A DNA stretch of 42,396 bases from Bacteroidales bacterium (lineage in GTDB: Bacteria; Bacteroidota; Bacteroidia; Bacteroidales; UBA12077): assembly GCA_018334675.1 (NCBI GenBank), contig JAGXLL010000020.1:1-42396 (forward strand), in the 5' to 3' direction. The translations under genes were made by a program, and so were the position numbers. Below the pieces are notes generated by a model. That model saw only the letters and a list, made by a program, of their open reading frames with translations. It did no database searches and was not told the DNA's origin. Shown here piece by piece: positions 15,863-24,467 of this stretch (positions within the stretch are counted from its first letter, which is position 1; each line of letters begins with the position of its first letter).

Positions 15863-15903
15863 TGAATCGTCAAAAAAACCCATCCACAAATCGATTCATA
15901 AAT

Positions 15904-15910
15904 AAGGAGG
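15904..15910 (+). promoter_or_regulatory. Strong Shine-Dalgarno site deciding the start of the tricorn gene
   Basis: AAGGAGG ends 5 nt before ATG 15916. Such a full site is unusual in this phylum. It selects 15916, whose product begins with a signal peptide, over the in-frame ATG at 15862. Confidence 0.75.
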
Positions 15911-15915
15911 TAATC

Positions 15916-18900
15916 ATGCGCAAACAAAAAAAACTATTTCCGGTGATAACATTTCTGCTGTTCATCGGATCAACACTTACATCATGGGCACAATCCAACC
16001 CGCCCATGATGCGCTATCCCGACATCCATGAGAACCAGGTTGTCTTCGTCTCTGGCGGAGACATATGGATGGCATCGACCACCGGCGAATCCAAGGCCCG
16101 ACGGCTGACCATTCATGACGGAGAAGAGCGCCATCCCAACTTCTCACCCGATGGCAGCCACATTGCCTTTACCGGCGAATACGACGGAAATGCCGATGTC
16201 TATGTGATGAATGCGGAAGGAGGCAACATCACCCGGCTCACCTTCCATCCCGGATTTGATGCCGTTGTCGGATGGCATCCCACTCAAAACAAGGTCCTCT
16301 TCAGTGCCCGCCGGTCGACCGGCACAGGCATTCCCACCACCCGCCTCTATACGATAGGACTGGAAGGAGGACATGCTATGCCGCTTGTCCTGGCAGAAGC
16401 GGCCCATGGAAGTTATTCCCCCCGGGGGGACCGGATCGTTTTTAATAAGACAGCCCGGGAGGACCGCACCTGGAAGAGGTACCGGGGTGGAAGGGCGCAG
16501 GAGCTATACCTGTATGACCTGGAGGAAAATAAAGAACAGCAACTGACCCATTTCGAGGGCACCGACCGCCTGCCCATGTGGGTTGGCGACAAGGTTTACT
16601 TCGCCTCCGACCGGGACGGACATCTCAACGTGTTCTCGGTTGAGACGGGCAGTGGGGAGACCCAACCCAGGCAACTAACCAGCCACGATCGCTACGATGC
16701 ACGGCGGGTCAATGCGGGTCCCAACAAGGTAGTCTATGAACATGCCGGCGACATCTGGTATTATGACACGCGCAACGGCCAAAACGAAAAGATCGACATC
16801 CAGGTAGGCCCCGATGCACCCGAAGCACGGCCGCGGCTGGTCAACGTCAAAGATCACATCACCGGCCTTGGCATCTCTCCGCATGGAGAAAGAGCGCTGG
16901 TGGAAGCACGGGGAGAGATCTTCACCGTTCCCCGCCAAAATGGACCCATCCGCAACCTTACCCAATCCTCCGGGGCCCATGACAAAGATCCGGCATGGTC
17001 GCCCAACGGCAAAAAGGTTGCTTACCTGTCCGATGTCAGCGGTGAATACGAAATACACATCATCGATGCCCGGGGAGAGGAATCAACCGTTCAACTGACG
17101 AACCACCAACAGGGATATCGCCATACCCTGCGCTGGTCGCCCGACGGATCCAAGATCGCCTTTACCGACCAAAAGCTGACTTTATATTATCTGGATGTCG
17201 ATTCCAGGGAGATCACCCAGGTAGACCAGGCTGAATATGAGTCGGTGGATGTGCCCATCGATGAGAAGCCCATCTACGACTTCCACTGGTCGCCCGACAG
17301 CCGTTACCTGGCCTATTCCAAAATGACTGAAAAACAGGTTTTCCAGATCTTCATCTACACGCTGGAAGAAGACAAGGCCCATAACGTAAGCCAAAATCTG
17401 TTCTTTGATTTTCATCCTGTCTTCACCCCCGACGGGAATCACCTGCTCTTCATATCCAACAGGACCTTCGATCCCACCTTCGGTGATCTTGAATGGGAGA
17501 TGGTTTATAAAGATGTAGCCAGGCTTTACAGTATGAACCTGGAAAAAGACGGCGAACCCTTCCTGCCGTTCAGAAACGATGAGGCATCGGACAGCCAGGC
17601 TGCCTCTGCCCAAAAGGAGGATGGCTCAAGGGTGCAAATCGACTTCGAGGGCTTATCCGGCAGGGTGGAAGAATTGCCCTTACCTGCTTCCAACTACCGG
17701 TATCTCTCCGTGAATGATCACAGCTTGTTTTATCTCGACAAAGAAGACGGCGACTTCAATCGCTTTGAGTTTCGGGAGGTAGGTACCATGGACCTGCATG
17801 CCTTCGATTTTGACAAGCGTTCCTCCCGCCAGGTCATTGCATCCATCAATGAATACAACCTTTCTGAGGATGGCAGCCACATAGCTTATAAAAAAGGATC
17901 ATCGGTGGGCATCATTTCATCGAATGCCAGCGATTCACAAGGCCATGAGCTGGACCTGTCCAACCTGGAGATGCAGCTGGATCCGCGCAAGGAGTGGCAG
18001 CAAATATTTTATGAAGCCTGGCGCATGGAGAGGGATTTCTACTATGAGCCCGGTATGCATGGGGCAGACTGGGAGCAGATGCGGAAAAAATATGCCCGTC
18101 TGCTGCCCCGTGCCACCTCCAGGGAAGATGTAAGGTATATCATAGGTGAATTGATCGGCGAGCTCAACACTTCCCATACTTATATCTTCGGCGGAGAAAG
18201 AGAGCGCCAGGCCGAATCGGTGGATGTGGGTATGCTGGGAGCCGACTACCAGCTGGATGAAGCCTCTAACCGCTATCGCTTTAGCCGGATACTGCGCAAA
18301 CCTGACTGGTCACGCTCGGTGATGGCTCCCCTGGATCGTCCGGGGATGAACATCGAAGAGGGCGACTATCTGCTGGCGGTCAATGGCGAACAAGTAAACG
18401 GTGAGTGCAACATCTTCAGCTACTTCCAGGGTCTGTCAGGGGAACAGGTGCGTTTAACGGTACATGAGGAACCCTCTATGGAAGGGGCCCGGGAGATAAC
18501 CGTCGAACCTATACGAGGCGAACGCAGCCTGCGATACATCAATTGGGTGGAGCGCAACCGGAAAATAGTGGACAGGCTCTCCAACGGTAAGATCGGATAC
18601 ATCCATTTCCCCGACACCTACATGGGATCAGCCACCCATTTCCCCAGGTACTTTTACAGTCAGCTGCGCAAGGATGGCCTGATCATCGATGGCCGTTTCA
18701 ACGGCGGAGGACTGGATCCCTACATATTCCTGCAAAGACTGAATACCAAACCACTGGCATATTGGACACGCCGCTATTCCCATGACCAAACCATACCTTC
18801 CACCACTGTGAATGCCCATATGGTATGCCTGACCAACAAATATGCCGGCTCAGGAGGCGACATGCTGCCATTTGAATTCCGTGAACTGGGTATGGGTCCG

Positions 18901-19197
18901 GTGATCGGAACCCGCACCTGGGGTGGCCTGGTAGGGGTGTCCCAGTTTATACCTCTGATAGACGGAGGCATCCTAACTGCTCCTGATTACAGGATATACG
19001 ACAAACAAGGCAACTGGATCATCGAAAATAAAGGCGTGACTCCCGATACCCGGGTGGAACTCAATTCACGGGAGATGTCCAACGGAAAAGATGCCCAGCT
19101 CAGAGAAGGCATTGAACAAGTATTGGAACAAATCAAACAAAAACCATTGGGATGGCCCCGGCACAAAGACTATTTAAAAGATCCCCTGGCTAATTAG
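15916..19197 (+). CDS. Exported tricorn-like S41 serine protease
   Basis: Large peptidase of 1093 residues, related to archaeal tricorn protease (S41B). A signal peptide (1-26, ending TSWAQ before SNPPMM) indicates export. An N-terminal beta-propeller with TolB/PD40 repeats (about 45-350, e.g. HPNFSPDGSHIAFTGEYDG) is followed by a second propeller (about 350-640), a C1 helical region, a PDZ domain (about 775-860) and the S41 core. His754 in TSHTY and Ser979 in YAGSGGDML match tricorn His746 and Ser965 in position and context. A DxRFNGGG segment and GTRTWGGLVG complete the fold. The family degrades peptides released by other proteases; here that would be in the periplasm (inference). A strong terminator follows 13 bp after the stop. 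Confidence 0.95.
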   Translation: MRKQKKLFPVITFLLFIGSTLTSWAQSNPPMMRYPDIHENQVVFVSGGDIWMASTTGESKARRLTIHDGEERHPNFSPDGSHIAFTGEYDGNADVYVMNAEGGNITRLTFHPGFDAVVGWHPTQNKVLFSARRSTGTGIPTTRLYTIGLEGGHAMPLVLAEAAHGSYSPRGDRIVFNKTAREDRTWKRYRGGRAQELYLYDLEENKEQQLTHFEGTDRLPMWVGDKVYFASDRDGHLNVFSVETGSGETQPRQLTSHDRYDARRVNAGPNKVVYEHAGDIWYYDTRNGQNEKIDIQVGPDAPEARPRLVNVKDHITGLGISPHGERALVEARGEIFTVPRQNGPIRNLTQSSGAHDKDPAWSPNGKKVAYLSDVSGEYEIHIIDARGEESTVQLTNHQQGYRHTLRWSPDGSKIAFTDQKLTLYYLDVDSREITQVDQAEYESVDVPIDEKPIYDFHWSPDSRYLAYSKMTEKQVFQIFIYTLEEDKAHNVSQNLFFDFHPVFTPDGNHLLFISNRTFDPTFGDLEWEMVYKDVARLYSMNLEKDGEPFLPFRNDEASDSQAASAQKEDGSRVQIDFEGLSGRVEELPLPASNYRYLSVNDHSLFYLDKEDGDFNRFEFREVGTMDLHAFDFDKRSSRQVIASINEYNLSEDGSHIAYKKGSSVGIISSNASDSQGHELDLSNLEMQLDPRKEWQQIFYEAWRMERDFYYEPGMHGADWEQMRKKYARLLPRATSREDVRYIIGELIGELNTSHTYIFGGERERQAESVDVGMLGADYQLDEASNRYRFSRILRKPDWSRSVMAPLDRPGMNIEEGDYLLAVNGEQVNGECNIFSYFQGLSGEQVRLTVHEEPSMEGAREITVEPIRGERSLRYINWVERNRKIVDRLSNGKIGYIHFPDTYMGSATHFPRYFYSQLRKDGLIIDGRFNGGGLDPYIFLQRLNTKPLAYWTRRYSHDQTIPSTTVNAHMVCLTNKYAGSGGDMLPFEFRELGMGPVIGTRTWGGLVGVSQFIPLIDGGILTAPDYRIYDKQGNWIIENKGVTPDTRVELNSREMSNGKDAQLREGIEQVLEQIKQKPLGWPRHKDYLKDPLAN

Positions 19198-19210
19198 CAG
19201 TCCCACAAAC

Positions 19211-19246
19211 AAAAAAGGCACAGGCCCAGGAGTCTGTGCCTTTTTT
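19211..19246. terminator. Terminator after the tricorn-like gene
   Basis: A 13-bp perfect stem (19211-19223 with 19234-19246, core AAGGCACAG) with a 10-nt loop. The arms start with A6 and end with T6, so it could act on both strands. Confidence 0.9.
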
Positions 19247-19335
19247 ATACCCGGCCGGTAAGATACCAATCCCCCTTATCAAACCTTTGACCCTAATATG
19301 TGGAAACAAGAAAAAACATAAAACCATTCGTTTTT

Positions 19336-19367
19336 TTTGAAATTGTAGGGAATTTTCAATATATTTC
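19336..19367 (+). promoter_or_regulatory. Candidate promoter for the small gene at 19451
   Basis: TTTG at 19336-19339, a 20-bp spacer, then TATATTTC at 19360-19367 (7 of 8). The leader would be about 75 nt and contains a 7-bp hairpin with one G-U pair at 19382-19400. Confidence 0.5.
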
Positions 19368-19450
19368 CGTGAAATAGAACTGGAAGTCTTTCGGACTTTC
19401 GCAAGAGAGGGAGGTATTTTTATCTATTGTACCATCAAAAATGGGTAACT

Positions 19451-19699
19451 ATGCAACAATCCAAAATCAATAAACAAGCTCCCAGTATGCGTATGCGGTT
19501 TTCGGATCTCTTTGAGATCCATGAGAGAAAAATCCGGCCAAAGGTAGAAGTAGAAGTAAAGGGTGTTCGGCTCAAACCTGGAGAAACAATTGATGACGCA
19601 AGTGAACGGACCGGCATCAACCTGTTAAGCCACAGAGAATGCTGTTTTGATGTAGAGAAGAAGGACGGGGTATACGTCATCAAAACCATCTATGACTGA
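19451..19699 (+). CDS. Small hypothetical protein (82 aa)
   Basis: Not recognised. The start is taken at ATG 19451; an in-frame TTG at 19427 would add 8 residues with no support. The product is soluble and lacks a signal peptide. It has a basic N-terminus (MQQSKINKQAPSMRMRF), a charged middle (RKIRPKVEVEVKGVRLKPGETIDD) and an end with a Cys pair (HRECCFDVEKKDGVYVIKTIYD). Alternating charged and hydrophobic strands suggest a small beta-rich fold. It has its own promoter-like sequence and about 75 nt of leader with a short hairpin, and it lies alone between the tricorn gene and the convergent START gene. Codon use resembles that of its neighbours, so I consider it a real gene. Confidence 0.6.
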   Translation: MQQSKINKQAPSMRMRFSDLFEIHERKIRPKVEVEVKGVRLKPGETIDDASERTGINLLSHRECCFDVEKKDGVYVIKTIYD

Positions 19700-19786
19700 T
19701 CCGTTTTGAATTGAGTGGGATCGGGTGAGGCTTCTACGATTGGTTTTCGGAAGGAGAGGGGGTGATTTGCGTCTGGCAACAAAACA

Positions 19787-20401
19787 TCATGATCCCCGTT
19801 TACTCTCTACCTGTTGTTTAATTCCGCGCACCAGGGCGTGAGGCTCTTTCACTACAAATCGGTTAACCACCCAGGCCGGGAATTTACCTCCGGGATCGGC
19901 GTATCCCTCGAGAGAGAGTGATGTTTTGCCCGAGTTCTTGCGCACCAACAACCATTGCTCGGAAAATTCCTGCATACGAACCACTTGCTCATTAGGTTCA
20001 ACCCAGCCACTTGCCGGAGAAGAGTTTAAAGCGATGGTGTCGCTTCCTATACGTATGTCCATCCGGTTAACAAAATCGCGGTCGCGGATAGGCCAGGGCA
20101 AATCAAACAACATATAAAATAACACCTGCTGGTCGGGTTCTTTTTTCAATACATCGATTTGTTTCACCGTTTCCAGGTATTTTTTATTGCCCTGAAAATC
20201 GATCACCTGATGATAAACATCTTTTAATGCACCATGAATTAATGCTTCAATGCGATAAGCCAATATTCGGGTATCTTCCTGATGGGCTGTATAAATGCGT
20301 ATCCCATCCTGCTGCTTTTGCAACTTCCAGTCTTTTTGACCCGATACTTCCACTGCAAACAGGGATATAAGAAAAAACAGCAAAAAGGAAATAACCCGCA
20401 T
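19787..20401 (-). CDS. START/SRPBCC-domain exported protein
   Basis: A 204-residue protein with a signal peptide (MRVISFLLFFLISLFAVEVSG, cut before QKDW). It is followed by one START-type lipid-binding domain, recognised by the opening WKLQKQQDGIRIYTAHQEDTRILAYRIEA, the central LPWPIRDRDFVNRMDI motif typical of StAR-like bacterial proteins, and the C-terminal helix FPAWVVNRFVVKEPHALVRGIKQQV. The fold forms a hydrophobic cavity for lipids or other small apolar ligands; the ligand is unknown. It lies 86 bp downstream of the CPXCG gene on the same strand and converges on the 82-aa gene. An A/G-rich AAAAGGAAAAAG precedes the start as a possible ribosome site. Confidence 0.85.
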   Translation of the reverse strand: MRVISFLLFFLISLFAVEVSGQKDWKLQKQQDGIRIYTAHQEDTRILAYRIEALIHGALKDVYHQVIDFQGNKKYLETVKQIDVLKKEPDQQVLFYMLFDLPWPIRDRDFVNRMDIRIGSDTIALNSSPASGWVEPNEQVVRMQEFSEQWLLVRKNSGKTSLSLEGYADPGGKFPAWVVNRFVVKEPHALVRGIKQQVESKRGS

Positions 20402-20487
20402 AGCGATTCTTTTTCCTTTTCAACAGTTCAGAAGCTTTTTTGTTAAATGGGCATAAAAAAAAACGGAGCAGATAGGTCGCGCCATGC

Positions 20488-20679
20488 TTATTCTTCGGCA
20501 GATGCGTGGAAATCAATCAATTTCCCATCCGAAAATTCATAACTGATTTCCACGGCATTGCAACAAACTTCACAATCCTCATAATACCTTTGTTTGGGTA
20601 CAGAAGGATCCAGCAGGACTGTAATCTCAGCCCTGCAATAAGGACAGCGAAATTTTTGTGTTTTCATCTCAAAATCCAT
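20488..20679 (-). CDS. CPXCG-motif cysteine-rich small protein
   Basis: A 63-residue protein of the CPXCG family, a small metal-binding (probably zinc ribbon) family of unknown role. Seen: FRCPYCRAEI near the N-terminus and EDCEVCCNAVEI in the middle, separated by LLDPSVPKQRYY, which is the family layout. The end is acidic (DFHASAEE). Two starts are possible, 20679 or 20667 (MKTQKF); the second would give 59 residues. Neither has a clear ribosome site. It may be transcribed with the START gene 86 bp downstream. Confidence 0.8.
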   Translation of the reverse strand: MDFEMKTQKFRCPYCRAEITVLLDPSVPKQRYYEDCEVCCNAVEISYEFSDGKLIDFHASAEE

Positions 20680-21026
20680 ACCGCAGGGAGTTTATACTTG
20701 TTCCTGATACAATATACAACATTTTTTAATTCAATAAAATATTTTCGTTCCCCGGCTGCATTCAAAGCTTTTTGTCCAGACAAGCGCGTTCACCGGAATA
20801 TTTTGTGATGAAGATCATCCTCATCTTTGGGCAGATGGCAGTCGATTGTTTATCAACAAAATAACAGGGAAGGGGGTTATGTTATTCAATTGAAAATCAA
20901 TGATTTAAAAAACGGGCATTTTTTTTAAAGGCCGATTATAAAAACTTTTTACCGGATTTTTTGTTATTAATCGAGAATATGCTTTAAATTTGTAACTGAA
21001 TACAAAATCAATAATTATCATTTTTT
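20680..21026. other. Intergenic region between divergent CPXCG and cold-shock genes
   Basis: About 350 bp of AT-rich DNA without a coding frame. It holds the cold-shock promoter at 20960-20992 and must also contain the promoter of the CPXCG gene, for which I found no consensus match. A long T-run lies near 20921-20928. Confidence 0.6.
20960..20992 (+). promoter_or_regulatory. Consensus promoter for the cold-shock gene
   Basis: TTTG at 20960-20963, a 21-bp spacer and TAAATTTG at 20985-20992 match both boxes of the Bacteroidota promoter in full. The start site would be near 20999, giving a short leader of about 28 nt. Confidence 0.75.
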
Positions 21027-21218
21027 ATGAAAGAAGGCAAAGTAAAATTTTTTAATGAATCCAGAGGATTCGGTTTCATTAAGGACAAAGAATCAGACGA
21101 AGAATACTTCGTGCACGTCTCAGGTTTGATCGACAACATTGAAGAGGACGACGAAGTTACCTTCGAGCTCAAAGAAGGAAGAAAAGGCATGAATGCTGTC
21201 AATGTTAAACGAGTATAA
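21027..21218 (+). CDS. Cold-shock domain protein
   Basis: A 63-residue single cold-shock domain (CspA type), an RNA/ssDNA chaperone. It starts MKEGKVKFFNESRGFGFIKD, with RNP1 as RGFGFI, and RNP2 reads EYFVHVSGL, where the usual FVH is kept. The C-terminal half (DDEVTFELKEGRKGMNAVNVKRV) completes the five-strand barrel. At 63 residues it is slightly shorter than E. coli CspA (70). The consensus promoter and short leader suggest strong expression. Unlike cold-induced cspA genes, there is no long structured 5' leader, so constitutive expression is plausible (inference). Confidence 0.95.
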   Translation: MKEGKVKFFNESRGFGFIKDKESDEEYFVHVSGLIDNIEEDDEVTFELKEGRKGMNAVNVKRV

Positions 21219-21260
21219 ATAGAACTCCGTTTAAGGCTTAACAGAAACTTACTATTCCTT

Positions 21261-21298
21261 GTCCCTCCCGCCGCTAGCAGGAGGGACTTTTTATTTTT
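21261..21298 (+). terminator. Terminator after the cold-shock gene
   Basis: GTCCCTCC (21261-21268) pairs with GGAGGGAC (21280-21287) with an 11-nt loop, followed by TTTTTATTTTT. It lies just before the 3' end of the convergent TolB-like gene. Confidence 0.85.
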
Positions 21299-22808
21299 AG
21301 AAAGAATAGCTGACAAAAGCTATTTTCCTGCTCTCGGGTGACCAGGAGGGCACATTAATGGTTCCTTGTCCGCCGTAAACATAGGTAAGTACCTCCGGTT
21401 CCCGGCTCAGCTCATCAACAGGTAGCATCCGGAGCATCACCCTTCTGTAATGCGGGTGATCCTGAGCATCTATATAGGGCGGATAAGACAGGAAAACAAG
21501 CCATTTACCGTCGGGGGAAGGGTGCGGAAACCAATCGTTATAATTATCCGAGGTAATCTGCTGTAGGTCCGAACCATCAGCTCTCATACGCCATATCTGC
21601 ATGGTACCGGTGCGTGCCGAGTTAAAATAGATGTATTTTCCATCGGGGCTGTATTCTGAACCATCATCCAGCATGGGATGGTTCGTAAGCTGTTTTTCGG
21701 CGCCACCGTTAACGGGGATGCGGTATATATTGAAGGCATTTTTTCTTTGGCCCGTATAGATCAGGTGTTGTCCGTCGGGTGACCATCCGTGCCAGTATGA
21801 GGGGACCTTATCGGTAACAGGCCTTGGATTTCCCCCATCACGAGGTACAATATAAATTCTCGAGCCCGATTTTTCCCTGCCTTCATAAAAATGGCTGATA
21901 GCAAGCTCCTTATTATCGGGTGAGAGGCCGTGGTCGTTATTGAGCGCATCAGCGTGTCCGGTCTCAATCCCGCTGGGTTGGCTTCCATCCAGGGGGTAAT
22001 CATACACTCGTCCCTGGCTGTTGCAGATGAGCGAACGGGTCACCGGATCCCAGTTGGGTGCCTCCAGGGCCTTTTCAGAGGCATGTATCACCTGCCGGTG
22101 TTTGTTGTAAACATCGATCACCTCCAGCCGGCTTCCCCCATAGTCTTCATAGGGAACGAAGCCATCGGGGGCAGGAACGCTAAGCCTTACATTGTAAAAA
22201 ACCGCCTTTTCCAGGACCCCGGGGGTATGAGAACAGACAAAAAGTCCCAGATACGGATTCTTATCCATCTCCAGGTTCAGGGTATCGCTAAAGACCATCG
22301 GTTCACCCTCGGCAGCAGCTCCCACCACAAAGCGGTTGCCCTTTCTCTCCATCTGAAGCACGCTGGGATCGCTCACAGGCAAGCGGATCTCCTGGGTCTG
22401 CCCACCTGCTGCTGATCTGTACTGCACAGCGCACAAACCATCTCCGTGCTTAACTGCATCCACATAGGCAGCATCTTCGCGCAAAGAAGATCTGAGCATC
22501 AAGCCTGTTTTGCGGTGGGGATGCCCTCCGCTTCCCTTGAATTGTATCCTGGCGCGGAAGATAAAATCCCCCTTCATTCTGCGCCGGGCATAATGAAAAG
22601 CATCGCGCTCACCCCACATGTTCTCACCTGCTCCCGTTATCTCATAAGCCTGTTCAACGGCAAGATAACGAAAACTTCCATTGCGCAGGGTATTGCCAAC
22701 GTCCCCGTTACCTGTGAAAATATTGCCGGCTTGTGGTTGAGCATCTGCTGAGGAACCAAATCCCAGGATGAGCAAAGTACAAAAGATACCTGAAAAGAAT
22801 GCCTTCAT
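21297..22808 (-). CDS. TolB-like beta-propeller exported protein
   Basis: A 503-residue protein with a signal peptide (MKAFFSGIFCTLLILGFGSSADA, cut before QPQAG). The N-terminal part (about 25-215) looks like a DUF1349/concanavalin-type beta sandwich (GDFIFRARIQFKG, KTGLMLRSSLREDAAYVDAV). The C-terminal part (about 225-500) has PD40/TolB propeller repeats: HGLSPDNKELAISHF, HGWSPDGQHLIYTGQ, SEYSPDGKYIYFNSA, PHPSPDGKWLVFLSY and PSWSPESRKIAFVSY. No catalytic triad is visible. Such proteins in this phylum are predicted to bind glycans or proteins at the surface; the role here is unknown. It is not next to tol-pal genes, so it should not be called TolB itself. It converges on the cold-shock gene, sharing the terminator region. 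Confidence 0.85.
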   Translation of the reverse strand: MKAFFSGIFCTLLILGFGSSADAQPQAGNIFTGNGDVGNTLRNGSFRYLAVEQAYEITGAGENMWGERDAFHYARRRMKGDFIFRARIQFKGSGGHPHRKTGLMLRSSLREDAAYVDAVKHGDGLCAVQYRSAAGGQTQEIRLPVSDPSVLQMERKGNRFVVGAAAEGEPMVFSDTLNLEMDKNPYLGLFVCSHTPGVLEKAVFYNVRLSVPAPDGFVPYEDYGGSRLEVIDVYNKHRQVIHASEKALEAPNWDPVTRSLICNSQGRVYDYPLDGSQPSGIETGHADALNNDHGLSPDNKELAISHFYEGREKSGSRIYIVPRDGGNPRPVTDKVPSYWHGWSPDGQHLIYTGQRKNAFNIYRIPVNGGAEKQLTNHPMLDDGSEYSPDGKYIYFNSARTGTMQIWRMRADGSDLQQITSDNYNDWFPHPSPDGKWLVFLSYPPYIDAQDHPHYRRVMLRMLPVDELSREPEVLTYVYGGQGTINVPSWSPESRKIAFVSYSF

Positions 22809-23126
22809 CTGTGTAAAGTTTTATTATTGGTTTGTTTTTCAATTAAATAAAATTTCATAGTTCGAATGTTGTGTTACCCCGCCATGGAACCCCCATGTTT
22901 ATACATGTTCTTATCATGGATTTTCTGGATGGGGGTTCATAAGTAAAAATTTACTGCTCCAATATAAGGATTTTCAGGATAACACATATAAACCAGAACC
23001 AATTTCTGATGGGTTGGAAGCTTATCTGGAAAAGTCTATTATCCCCAGGCTTGTTTTTCTGTCTCGATTTGGTTATATTATGGGTAGATACAGCCACATA
23101 TTATAACGGAAAAAAGAGGCTACATT
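22809..23126. other. Intergenic region with a long inverted repeat
   Basis: About 320 bp between divergent genes (TolB-like on minus, radical SAM on plus), without a coding frame. It contains the inverted repeat at 22887-22938. No full consensus promoter was found for either gene. Confidence 0.55.
22887..22938. repeat. Inverted repeat with 10-bp arms and inner CATG palindromes
   Basis: GAACCCCCAT (22887-22896) and ATGGGGGTTC (22929-22938) are exact reverse complements, 32 nt apart. The spacer contains further CATG/CATG pairs that could extend the structure. It could be a regulatory hairpin for either divergent gene or a repeat remnant. Confidence 0.55.
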
Positions 23127-24467
23127 ATGAAGGTTTCATTGATCATGGTTAGGCCCAGGCACAGCTCCTATGGAATTTTCAGTATTGCCCCGTTAGGCAT
23201 CATATACCTGGGGACGATACTTAAAAACAGAGGCTATGATGTAACTGTGTATGATGAAGCCAGGAGCCATATTTTTAATGAGAAAAAGGGACAGGTGGCT
23301 CCATCTTTGTTGGATTCGGATTTCATAGGATTATCGCTCATCTCTCCGGCTGCCAACAGGGGGCTTCGTATGCTCCGGGCCATTGACCGTCAAAACCCCC
23401 GGATCAGAACGGGAGTAGGCGGACCCCATGTGCTGGGGCGGGAGCAGGCAGAGGAGTTTGCCCGTTATGCGGATGTCGTGGTACAAAGAGAGGGTGAAGG
23501 CATCATAGAAGAAGTGATCGGGGGACAGCTGAATGGCATTGTCAACGGGCCACGTATAGAAGATCTCGACCAGTTGCCCATTCCCGATCTTTCGATCCTG
23601 GCAGATAACAACCACAAGCTGAAGGATTTCTTCAGGCTCACCCCCATCACCACTACCAGGGGATGTCCAAGGAACTGTGAATTCTGCACGGTAAGCAACA
23701 TACATGGCAAAAAGGTAAGGCACCGGTCCACAGAGCTTGTCATGCAAGAGCTCAGAAAAAGGGCAGAAGAAGGTTACCGCCGCATCTTTTTTGCCGACGA
23801 CAATTTTTCGGTACAGCCTTCAAAAAGGTCCCCGATGCTGGATGCCATGATCCGTGAGCAGGGAAAAGGCCGGTGGTTTGAGAGCATGATCGTGCAGGAT
23901 GAGGTGCCCGGCATCCTGCGGGGAGGTGAAGAACATGTGCAAAAAATGAGAAGGGCTGGCATCAGGACGGTGATGCTGGGAGTAGAGAGCTTCGACGATG
24001 AGAAGCTCCATGCTTTGCACAAGACCCATAGCAAAACCGATTCCGAGCGGGCCATCCGTCTGTTGCACAATCATGGAATGATCATATATGCCTTCGGGAT
24101 GGCCAAGCCGGAGATTGATGACCGGGACAGCATCCGGCGACAATTCAAAAAACTCCGGGAAGAGGGAGTAACCTATGCCGATATGACCATCGAAACCCCC
24201 TTTCCTGGTACGCCTTACTGGGAAAAATACAAATCCAAACTCACCGCCACCAGGAACGGGTTACCCGACTGGGATAAGTGGACCCTCTTGTGCCCGGTCA
24301 TACCCACCCACCACATGAGCCAGAAAGCTTTCCAGAGAGCGGTCAAAGAAAACATGCAGTGGTTCTATTCCCCCTGGCGTGCCCTCAGAAGGATGCTGCA
24401 GGGTAAGATCCGCAGCGGCCTGACCATCCTTTATGTGTGGTTTACTACCGGCAGGATGTATTCCTGA
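23127..24467 (+). CDS. B12-binding-type radical SAM protein
   Basis: A 446-residue enzyme of the cobalamin-binding radical SAM class (BchE/HpnP-like layout). The N-terminal Rossmann-like domain (1-140; APLGIIYLGTILKNRGYDVTVYDEA, then GGPHVLGREQAEEFARYADVVVQREGE) resembles B12-binding domains but lacks an obvious DxHxxG cobalt-ligand motif. The radical SAM core has Cys180, Cys184 and Cys187 in CPRNCEFC, preceded by TTRG, and FFADDNF follows. The C-terminal region (WDKWTLLCPVIPTHHMS ... MQWFYSPWRALRRML) is the extension common in this class. Family members do methylations, cyclisations or ring formations on lipids, tetrapyrroles and others. The substrate here cannot be named. The gene stands alone. 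Its SAM-cluster motif and length look intact. Confidence 0.88.
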   Translation: MKVSLIMVRPRHSSYGIFSIAPLGIIYLGTILKNRGYDVTVYDEARSHIFNEKKGQVAPSLLDSDFIGLSLISPAANRGLRMLRAIDRQNPRIRTGVGGPHVLGREQAEEFARYADVVVQREGEGIIEEVIGGQLNGIVNGPRIEDLDQLPIPDLSILADNNHKLKDFFRLTPITTTRGCPRNCEFCTVSNIHGKKVRHRSTELVMQELRKRAEEGYRRIFFADDNFSVQPSKRSPMLDAMIREQGKGRWFESMIVQDEVPGILRGGEEHVQKMRRAGIRTVMLGVESFDDEKLHALHKTHSKTDSERAIRLLHNHGMIIYAFGMAKPEIDDRDSIRRQFKKLREEGVTYADMTIETPFPGTPYWEKYKSKLTATRNGLPDWDKWTLLCPVIPTHHMSQKAFQRAVKENMQWFYSPWRALRRMLQGKIRSGLTILYVWFTTGRMYS

